From NCBI RefSeq assembly GCF_027533645.1, contig NZ_JAQAGY010000001.1, positions 558,001 to 622,000 on the forward strand: a stretch of 64,000 nucleotides of DNA, read 5' to 3'. Below the pieces are notes generated by a model that was not told where the DNA came from, made no database searches, and saw only the letters and a program-made list of their open reading frames with translations. The translations under genes and the position numbers were made by a program. Numbering within the stretch: the stretch's first letter is position 1; the number at the start of each line of letters is the position of its first letter. This document shows, one piece after another, positions 27,556 through 33,732 of the stretch. Source of the DNA: Paenibacillus caseinilyticus (lineage in GTDB: Bacteria > Bacillota > Bacilli > Paenibacillales > NBRC-103111).

Positions 27556-27620
27556 TAGACAGTATACGGTCTAATGAAAGGATACCAGGCACCGGAAATA
27601 AAGTCAATATACTGTCTATG
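27556..27620 (-). promoter_or_regulatory. promoter of the MarR-hydrolase operon between two operator sites
   Basis: Minus strand: -35 TTGACT (27602-27607), 17-bp spacer, -10 TATCCT (27579-27584). The 11-mer TAGACAGTATA occurs at 27556-27566 on the plus strand (within the imperfect palindrome TAGACAGTATACGGTCTA) and again on the minus strand at 27609-27619, so one copy lies just after the -10 and one at or above the -35. This is the classic arrangement for self-repression. The upstream site touches the end of the MFS gene. Confidence 0.75.
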
Positions 27621-28812
27621 TCCCTTTTGTACTCGAACTTCCAAGGGAAGACTCATTCCGAATCAGAATAGCGGCCAGCAGGCCGGTACCGAGGACGATG
27701 GCAAGCAGTAAAAAAGTAAGCGTATAACTCCCCCATTCCATAAAACGGATCGATAGTATGGGTCCAATACTTGTTCCCGCAAATAGAATAAAGGTGTACA
27801 CCGAAACCGCGATTCCCCTCGATGTGCCGCCCAGCTGACCGATAAGCGAGATCAGGGACGGTACGGATACCGCAATGCCGGCAACAAAAAACACGCTTTT
27901 CACTATCACCAGAGCCAAGCTGGAACCGAAGCCAAGAGAAGCCAAACCTGCAATCGCCACGCCTAATCCCCAGCGGAGCACGGTACGTACGCCAAACCGC
28001 TGCACGAGCCTGCCTGCGAACGGTGAAATGAGCATGCCTATAACACCCACGGATCGAATATAAAGAATGCCCTGTGCGCTAAGCCCAAAGTCAGGCCCTG
28101 CTAAATAATTGCCTAAAACCGTATACATGCTAACAAAGGACATCAGCAGCACCAAAGCGATAACATAGCTTAACACCAGGTTCTTTTGCTTGAAGAGAGA
28201 TGGAATCTTTTGAATGGAATCCCACAAATTCGTCGTGTTCGGCCGGCTCTCCTCTTTGGGCAAACCCGTTATCACCAGAAGCAAGGTCACTGTGTACACT
28301 ACGGCAAGCATGACAAATACAGCATTCCAGCTGTACTGGTGGCTGACTAGACTACTGATCACCTGGCCAACAATCCCTGCTACCAAAAATCCTGTGCTAA
28401 TAAAGCCGATTGCGGTTACCCGTTTTTCCGCAGGAAACATTTCAACGGCATAAGCGAGCGCGACCGGCGAAAAGGTGGCAGCGGCAGCGCCTTGCAAACT
28501 TCTTAGAATAACGATGCCTATAAAATTATCAATTCCAATGCCCAGCAGCAAAGAAAGGAGAGCCAAAGCGATCAATCCGATAACAATGACAAGTTTACGT
28601 CCATAGGCTTCAGACAAGGGCCCGTAAATTAGACAACCTATAGCAAACCCAACCGAAAATCCGCTGCCGGATGCCGCAGCTTGTGTTAATGAGATACCGA
28701 AAATATCCGCAAACACCGTCGTAAGGGGAATCGTGACATATAAGCTTGACATTACGGCCAATCCAGACCAGCAAAGAATGACGGTCATTAGAGAATAATT
28801 TTTGGGGGACAT
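27616..28812 (-). CDS. MFS transporter, drug-efflux-like
   Basis: An inner-membrane transporter of 398 residues with twelve predicted helices. The motif GPLSEAYGRK between helices 2 and 3 and a related GRLVQRFGVR in the second half mark the major facilitator superfamily; the overall pattern is like YnfM and other proton-driven exporters. The substrate is unknown. The next gene upstream is a MarR regulator, and an identical 25-bp operator precedes both genes, so the transporter is probably induced by its own substrate or a related toxic compound. Confidence 0.85.
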   Translation of the reverse strand: MSPKNYSLMTVILCWSGLAVMSSLYVTIPLTTVFADIFGISLTQAAASGSGFSVGFAIGCLIYGPLSEAYGRKLVIVIGLIALALLSLLLGIGIDNFIGIVILRSLQGAAAATFSPVALAYAVEMFPAEKRVTAIGFISTGFLVAGIVGQVISSLVSHQYSWNAVFVMLAVVYTVTLLLVITGLPKEESRPNTTNLWDSIQKIPSLFKQKNLVLSYVIALVLLMSFVSMYTVLGNYLAGPDFGLSAQGILYIRSVGVIGMLISPFAGRLVQRFGVRTVLRWGLGVAIAGLASLGFGSSLALVIVKSVFFVAGIAVSVPSLISLIGQLGGTSRGIAVSVYTFILFAGTSIGPILSIRFMEWGSYTLTFLLLAIVLGTGLLAAILIRNESSLGSSSTKGT

Positions 28813-28847
28813 GATGCACCTCTTTCTACATTTATGATTGCTCTCAT

Positions 28848-28872
28848 TATAGTTAGATAATCTAATTATATG
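28848..28872. promoter_or_regulatory. MarR operator over the MFS promoter
   Basis: A 25-bp stretch with the palindromic core TTAGATAATCTAA (28853-28865). It overlaps the probable -10 (TATAAT, minus strand, 28846-28851) of the MFS gene. The same 25 bases occur in reverse orientation at the start of the marR gene. Confidence 0.8.
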
Positions 28873-28883
28873 CCCAAAAAATT

Positions 28884-29450
28884 TTATCGCCCCACCCCCA
28901 ATTTGTTTTCGATACTGGCGTTCAATTTTACCAATAGTTTATCCAATAGTATTACTTCCTCTTGATCTAAATCATCCATGATGGAGGAGCACGCAGACCA
29001 GAACACGGGCAATACCTTATTCAACAGTTCCTGGCCTTCCGGCGTAATCTTGACATGAACCATGCGACGGTCGACTTCACTTTGTTCACGGACAATGAAA
29101 TTGCGCTTTTCCAGCCAATCCAGCAGTGCCGTAACCGAAGCCCGCCTAATCCCCAATCTGTCTGCAAGCGAGGATGGAGCAATACCTTCTCTGCTTTCAT
29201 GAAGTTTAAGCAGCAGCAGCAGGTCCAGCTTGCTCTCGGTAATACCGAATGGCGATAACTCCAAATCGATTGTATCCAAAACGTTATCGCCGAACCACAG
29301 CATTAATAGTCCCAACCGAGTAAAGGCGATGCTCGTCTCTTTCCCCGCGGTATTTGCCATGAGGTCCAAATAAGGCTGAATACCAAGCTTGGGCAGTGGG
29401 TCCAAGGTATAATCCTTGTTGTTTTTTCTTCTCACGATCTCACCTGACAT
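28884..29450 (-). CDS. MarR-family repressor of the MFS exporter
   Basis: A regulator of 188 residues with the MarR winged helix (IAPSSLADRLGIRRASVTALLDWLEKRNFIVREQSEVDRRMVHVKIT). It is transcribed toward the MFS gene and separated from it by a short gap holding an operator. The listed ATG lies inside the second operator copy and has no ribosome-binding site before it. A GTG at 29435 with AGGTGAG upstream is an alternative start, shortening the protein by five residues. Binding at its own start region would give tight self-repression. Confidence 0.85.
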   Translation of the reverse strand: MSGEIVRRKNNKDYTLDPLPKLGIQPYLDLMANTAGKETSIAFTRLGLLMLWFGDNVLDTIDLELSPFGITESKLDLLLLLKLHESREGIAPSSLADRLGIRRASVTALLDWLEKRNFIVREQSEVDRRMVHVKITPEGQELLNKVLPVFWSACSSIMDDLDQEEVILLDKLLVKLNASIENKLGVGR

Positions 29451-29472
29451 ATAATTAGATTATCTAACTATA
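29448..29472. promoter_or_regulatory. MarR operator overlapping the marR start codon
   Basis: The exact reverse complement of the 25-bp site at 28848-28872, with core TTAGATTATCTAA at 29455-29467. It includes the annotated start codon of the marR gene and a -10-like TATAGT. Confidence 0.8.
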
Positions 29473-29648
29473 GTTAATGTAACAGATTTCGTGGGTTAAC
29501 GCAATAGCGGCCTAGTTTGGTCGATTATGACGAGACCGCAAGATAAACGGCTTAGCCGTCCTTTAAGGACGATACGCGTGTATGATGTATGAGGTATATT
29601 AGATTACAGGATTGAGCCCTCGCGAGCGAGATATAGATTCTTTGTATG

Positions 29649-29685
29649 AAAAAAACAAAAACCCCTTACATATCAAGGAGTTTTT
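29649..29685 (-). terminator. terminator after the tRNA-Ala gene
   Basis: A 10-bp stem with one wobble pair (AAAACTCCTT / AAGGGGTTTT on the minus strand) is followed by a T-rich run, 17 bases past the tRNA 3' end. Confidence 0.75.
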
Positions 29686-29701
29686 GCATTTATAATTTGT
29701 A

Positions 29702-29774
29702 TGGAGCCTAGGGGGATCGAACCCCTGACCTCATCGCTGCCAGCGATGCGCTCTCCCAGCTGAGCTAAGGCCCC
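29702..29774 (-). tRNA. tRNA-Ala (anticodon GGC)
   Basis: The minus strand folds as a full cloverleaf of 73 bases: acceptor GGGGCCT / AGGCTCC, D-arm GCTC...GAGC, anticodon stem CATCG / CGATG with loop CTGGCAG, and T-arm AGGGG TTCGATC CCCCT. The anticodon is GGC. The G3:U70 wobble pair, the identity element for alanine, is present. The 3' CCA is not encoded. It is a single isolated tRNA. Confidence 0.95.
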
Positions 29775-29882
29775 GTGTACTTCTTGCACGCTCACTCACT
29801 TGCTTTGTTCGCGGCGACAAGAATGATAATACCACAGAGGTTCAAAGCTTGTCAACAATCTTTCAGGAATTTATTTTGGAGG

Positions 29883-30365
29883 CTACAGTTTGAGGTTGTC
29901 GCCGCCGACCTGATGCTTGGAGAGCAGCTCGTTGAGCTCCTTCATGAACATGTTAATGTCCTTGAACTGCCGGTACACGGAGGCAAACCGGATATAAGCC
30001 ACCTCATCGACGGGATACAGCTCGCTCATCACGATCTCCCCGATCTCCCGGCTGTCGACTTCGGCATGGGCGGTATTGCGCACCTGCTTCTCGACTTCGG
30101 AGACGATCATCTCCAGCCGCTCTACCGATACGGGGCGCTTCTCGCAGGCCCGAATCAAGCCGCGCAGCATCTTCTCCCTTGAGAATTCCTCTCGGGATCC
30201 GTCCTTCTTGATCACGATTAGCGGCGTCTCTTCCACCATCTCGAAGGTCGTGAACCGCTTCTGGCACTTCTCGCACTCCCTGCGGCGGCGGATGGACTTG
30301 TTCTCGTTGGCCGCACGCGAATCCAGTACCTTGGTGCCGATGTAGTCACAATAAGGGCATTTCAT
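29883..30365 (-). CDS. nrdR: transcriptional repressor NrdR
   Basis: A 160-residue repressor of ribonucleotide reductase genes. The N-terminal zinc ribbon has two CxxC pairs (CPYC and CEKC), and the ATP-cone domain follows ([30 protein letters not shown]). Length and sequence match the family from end to end. AAGGAAG precedes the ATG. It binds NrdR boxes near nrd operons elsewhere on the chromosome and senses the dATP/ATP ratio. Confidence 0.97.
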   Translation of the reverse strand: MKCPYCDYIGTKVLDSRAANENKSIRRRRECEKCQKRFTTFEMVEETPLIVIKKDGSREEFSREKMLRGLIRACEKRPVSVERLEMIVSEVEKQVRNTAHAEVDSREIGEIVMSELYPVDEVAYIRFASVYRQFKDINMFMKELNELLSKHQVGGDNLKL

Positions 30366-30464
30366 CGCTATAGCTTCCTTTCGGTAATTACCACAAGCTT
30401 CCGCTCATGAACTTCGGGCAATCGCCGCATAATACTGTTACCAACGACAAGGAGGTGAACAGAC

Positions 30465-30689
30465 ATGGGTGCAGGACAATCCCGCAGCAGCAATGTATTG
30501 GTAGTACCTCAAGCAAACGCAGCGTTGGATCAACTGAAATACGAAGTAGCCCAGGAATTGGGTATCGCCATTCCGCAAGACGGTTACTACGGTAACATGG
30601 CTACTCGTGATACTGGTGCTATCGGTGGTCATATTACACGCCGCCTGGTACAAATCGCTGAGCAATCGCTTGCCGGTCAATTCAAATAA
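30465..30689 (+). CDS. alpha/beta-type small acid-soluble spore protein
   Basis: A 74-residue spore-core DNA-binding protein. The family pattern is clear: LDQLKYEVAQELGI, the GPR-protease-like cleavage zone, and the C-terminal signature GGHITRRLVQIAEQSLAGQ. It protects spore DNA from UV and heat and is degraded at germination. The ribosome-binding site AAGGAGGTG is near-perfect, fitting very high expression in the forespore under sigma-G. It stands alone, divergent from nrdR, and ends at a strong hairpin. Confidence 0.97.
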   Translation: MGAGQSRSSNVLVVPQANAALDQLKYEVAQELGIAIPQDGYYGNMATRDTGAIGGHITRRLVQIAEQSLAGQFK

Positions 30690-30711
30690 TAACACGTTTT
30701 AGAGAATAAGC

Positions 30712-30758
30712 AAGGAGTATCGGACGCTTCCCGGAAGCCTGTCCGGTACTCCTTTCCC
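30712..30758 (+). terminator. terminator after the SASP gene
   Basis: A 14-bp stem with one mismatch (AAGGAGTATCGGAC / GTCCGGTACTCCTT) followed by TCCCTT. It lies 22 bases past the SASP stop codon. Confidence 0.75.
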
Positions 30759-30820
30759 TTATAACACGCCTCCTCGGAACCTTACAATGGATAGGCCGGT
30801 TCCAGCAGGCGGGCATGCGC

Positions 30821-31381
30821 TTACTCTCCATACAGCTTCTGATATTTGTGATAATAGTACAATACACGCTGTACATAATGACGGGTCTCCCCGTAAGGAA
30901 TGCTCTCCACATGGTCCCATGTGCCGTCCCATTCCTTCTGTTCCAGCCACCGGCTGACCTTGCCGTGCCCGGCATTATACCCGGCCACTACGGCGACCAT
31001 ATTGCCGCCGAACTGCTTCTTCATCCAGCTCAGGTACCATGCCCCCAGCTCAATGCTGACCTGCGGCTCGCTCAACCGCTTTTTATAGCCGTCCGGCAGT
31101 GAAGCTTTGTCCACAATCCAATCCGACGTATCCGGCATGAGCTGCATTAAGCCATAAGCGCCCTTATTGGACTGCTCGTCCACTTTGTAATTGGACTCCA
31201 CCCGGATGACCGCGGCCAGCAGGTAGGGATCCAGTTCGTATTTGCTTGCATTTTGGCGTATTTCCTCCTGATAGCGGATCGGATAGATCATCCGGCCCAC
31301 AAAGGAGCTGCTGAGAAACAAGAAGAGAACAAAGGTGATCAGCAGGAGAGCAAAGACCCTCTTTTTTCGCCAAAAGGTCAT
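30821..31381 (-). CDS. lytic transglycosylase (SLT domain)
   Basis: A membrane-anchored or secreted peptidoglycan-cleaving enzyme of 186 residues. One N-terminal transmembrane helix (about 9-27) leads into a compact SLT/lysozyme-like domain. The catalytic Glu is in RVESNY, followed by GLMQLMP and AGYNAGHGKVSRW, the family landmarks. It cleaves the glycan strand to 1,6-anhydro-muramyl ends. Its ATG overlaps the coaE stop codon (ATGA), so translation is coupled. Confidence 0.92.
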   Translation of the reverse strand: MTFWRKKRVFALLLITFVLFLFLSSSFVGRMIYPIRYQEEIRQNASKYELDPYLLAAVIRVESNYKVDEQSNKGAYGLMQLMPDTSDWIVDKASLPDGYKKRLSEPQVSIELGAWYLSWMKKQFGGNMVAVVAGYNAGHGKVSRWLEQKEWDGTWDHVESIPYGETRHYVQRVLYYYHKYQKLYGE

Positions 31382-31974
31382 GAGAGTCCCCTCTCATTCC
31401 AGAACCGGTCCACTTGCTGCCCAGTCTCTTCCATCGTGCCCGAATTGTCGATAAGGATATCGGCCAGCCGCCGCTTCTCCTCAATGTCCCACTGCGCCTG
31501 CAGCCTGCGCTGCGCGGCCTCTTCACTGGCGCCGTCCCGCAGCATCAAGCGCTGGAGCTGGACCGCCCTAGGCACGTAGACGACCATAACTTGCTCGTAC
31601 TGCTCCTGAAGCCCCGACTCGTACAGCAGCGGCACGTCTATCACGACGAGCTTGTCCGGATGCTGCGCCTCAAGAGACTGCATTCTCTCCCGCATGGCGG
31701 CGCGGATTGGCGGATGCATCAGCCCGTCCAAGTCCTTCAGCGCCTCCGGATTGCCAAAGACCCGCTCGCCGAGCATCTTACGGTGCAGCGAGCCGTCCGG
31801 CAGCAGCAGATCTTCCCCGAAGCGCGCAATGACCCGGGCGAGCACCGGAGTACCCGGCTCCACCACTTCCCGGGCAATCCGGTCCGCATCGATCAGCAGC
31901 GCTCCGCGGCGGACGAGCATGCCCGCCACCGTGCTTTTTCCGCAGGCGATTCCCCCGGTTAATCCGATGTTCAT
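31378..31974 (-). CDS. coaE: dephospho-CoA kinase
   Basis: It phosphorylates the ribose 3'-OH of dephospho-CoA, the last step of coenzyme A synthesis. About 198 residues, normal for the family. The Walker A motif GGIACGKST is at the N-terminus, and DADRIAREVVEPG and VIDVPLLYESG follow. ATG at 31974 is preferred over 31980 because GGGGA is then six bases upstream. It is followed by the overlapping lytic transglycosylase gene. Confidence 0.96.
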   Translation of the reverse strand: MNIGLTGGIACGKSTVAGMLVRRGALLIDADRIAREVVEPGTPVLARVIARFGEDLLLPDGSLHRKMLGERVFGNPEALKDLDGLMHPPIRAAMRERMQSLEAQHPDKLVVIDVPLLYESGLQEQYEQVMVVYVPRAVQLQRLMLRDGASEEAAQRRLQAQWDIEEKRRLADILIDNSGTMEETGQQVDRFWNERGLS

Positions 31975-32043
31975 GCGCATTCCCCTATGTTCATGAAGTA
32001 TGAAGATTCTTATGAATACTACAGCGCGGCGTATCTGAACAGC

Positions 32044-32724
32044 TCACAACAATTTCATGATTCCCATCACGATCAAAACAAATCCGGGCAGCACCGCAAG
32101 TTTGCGGACCCAAGGCAGACCCGCATACCGGTAGCCGATACGGAGTCCTACCGCCAGGAAGGTACCGCTGGCCACGGCAATCACCGCAGCCGTGAGCCAA
32201 GGCGTGAATCCAAGCAGAGCCGCCCCCACGCCCGCCCCGAACGCATCGAGCGACAGGGCCACGCCCAGCAGCGTCGCCTCGTAGGCCGAGATGTTGCCCG
32301 AGCGGTCCACGTCCGCCGCCTGCGGCGTCCGCAGAATCTGAATGACCAGACCGAACCGCTTCAGTTCGATATACACGATCTCCTTGGCCGTAGTCGGCGC
32401 CGCGGCAGGGACGGCCGGCTCTTCTTCCCCCTCGTCATCGCCATCCTCTTCCCCGCGCTGCCGCAGCATCTGCACGAGGGCCCAGATGCCAATCCCTATC
32501 AGAATGACGGCCCCGATCATCCGGGCCCCGGCTGGATCCACGAAATTACGGAGTAGAACACCGATGCCCATCGACACATAGATGATGCCTCCGGAGCAGG
32601 CGGCGATGATCGCAATCGACAGCAGGGGAATACGGATACGGCGCAGGCCGTAAGTTACGCCCACGCCGAAGCCGTCCAATGAAACGGCGAGCGCAAGCAG
32701 CAGCAGTGAGATACCAGGCAGCAT
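32044..32724 (-). CDS. ytaF: sporulation-associated membrane protein YtaF (MntP-like)
   Basis: An integral membrane protein of 226 residues. Two similar halves, each with LAVSLDGFGVG or VALSLDAFGAG (S-L-D motifs in helices 1 and 4), mark the MntP/YtaF cation-efflux-like family. A cytoplasmic loop in the middle is rich in Glu/Asp and Ala/Pro. The family is linked to sporulation in Bacillus, and the position next to mutM, coaE and polA matches the B. subtilis ytaF context. The exact substrate is unproven. GGGAGGA precedes the ATG. Confidence 0.88.
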   Translation of the reverse strand: MLPGISLLLLALAVSLDGFGVGVTYGLRRIRIPLLSIAIIAACSGGIIYVSMGIGVLLRNFVDPAGARMIGAVILIGIGIWALVQMLRQRGEEDGDDEGEEEPAVPAAAPTTAKEIVYIELKRFGLVIQILRTPQAADVDRSGNISAYEATLLGVALSLDAFGAGVGAALLGFTPWLTAAVIAVASGTFLAVGLRIGYRYAGLPWVRKLAVLPGFVLIVMGIMKLL

Positions 32725-32871
32725 ACGTGATCCTCCCTCAAGGGAAATGACGCCTGAGGGGCTGTGGAATCAAGCCCGTAACCCATTGACGTCTCCCCCT
32801 ACTATATGGGAGAACTGGGCGGGATGTGCATCATGGCCGCCGCCCCTTTCCCTGCTGCCGGATGACCGGCT

Positions 32872-33714
32872 CTACTTGCGCCTGCTCTTCAGCGGCTGGC
32901 ACTTCGGACAAAAGTGCGTGCCCCGGCCGCCGACGACGGTCTTCTCAATGGGATGCCCGCATACCGGACAAGGCTCGTTCTTGCGGCCATACACCCGGAA
33001 ACTGTGCTGGAACATCCCCATCTCCCCCTGGCCGTTCACGAACGACTTGATCGATGAGCCGCCGGCTTCCACCGCATCCTGCAGCGTCCGGATGATGGCC
33101 TCGTGCAGGCGGGCGGTCTCCGCCTTCGTCAGCGTGTCCGATTCCCGCTCAGGATGAATCCCGGCCAGGAACAGGGACTCATCCACATAAATATTCCCGA
33201 TGCCGACGATGTATTCCTGATTGAGCAGCAGCGGCTTGATCTTCGTCTTCCTTCCGGCGATCCGGCTGCGGAACGCTTCGAGGGTGAACGCTTCGTCCAG
33301 CGGCTCCAGCCCCAGCTTCTTCAGCGGCTTCTCCATGAGATCCTGCCCGCGCTCGTACACATGCATCGTGCCGAACTGGCGCACATCCTTATAACGCAGC
33401 TCCGTACCGTCCGTAAAATGAAAGACCACATGCGTATGGAGCTCCATGGGCTCGTCCGCTTCGTAGACGCCATAACGCCCTTCCATCCGCAGATGGGAGA
33501 CCAGCGTGAAGCGGCCCGTATGGATGCGCAGGAACTTGCCCCGGCGCTCTACCGTCTGAATCGTTTCGCCCTCGAGCAGGGCTTTGAACGCCTCGATATC
33601 GTCCGGATGCTGGATAATCCGCCCCAGATGGACCGAGACTTTCTCAATGGTCTTGCCGGCCACGAGGACATTCAGCGTCCGGCGGACCGTTTCTACCTCC
33701 GGCAGTTCCGGCAT
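32872..33714 (-). CDS. mutM: formamidopyrimidine-DNA glycosylase (Fpg/MutM)
   Basis: A base-excision repair glycosylase/AP lyase that removes 8-oxoguanine and formamidopyrimidines. The N-terminus PELPEVETVRRTL provides the catalytic Pro2 and Glu3 (after Met removal). The helix-two-turn-helix and the C-terminal zinc finger (CPVCGHPIEKTVVGGRGTHFCPKC) are intact. 280 residues is normal. It starts 19 bp after polA with GGGAGGGG before the ATG, so it is co-transcribed with DNA polymerase I. Confidence 0.97.
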   Translation of the reverse strand: MPELPEVETVRRTLNVLVAGKTIEKVSVHLGRIIQHPDDIEAFKALLEGETIQTVERRGKFLRIHTGRFTLVSHLRMEGRYGVYEADEPMELHTHVVFHFTDGTELRYKDVRQFGTMHVYERGQDLMEKPLKKLGLEPLDEAFTLEAFRSRIAGRKTKIKPLLLNQEYIVGIGNIYVDESLFLAGIHPERESDTLTKAETARLHEAIIRTLQDAVEAGGSSIKSFVNGQGEMGMFQHSFRVYGRKNEPCPVCGHPIEKTVVGGRGTHFCPKCQPLKSRRK

Positions 33715-33732
33715 GGTGTCTTCCCCTCCCTG

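Noticed and set aside
29520-29640. Possible leader RNA between the marR gene and the tRNA terminator
   Set aside because: Only a short TCCTTTAAGGA-type hairpin is seen; there is no gene downstream on either strand that it could control.
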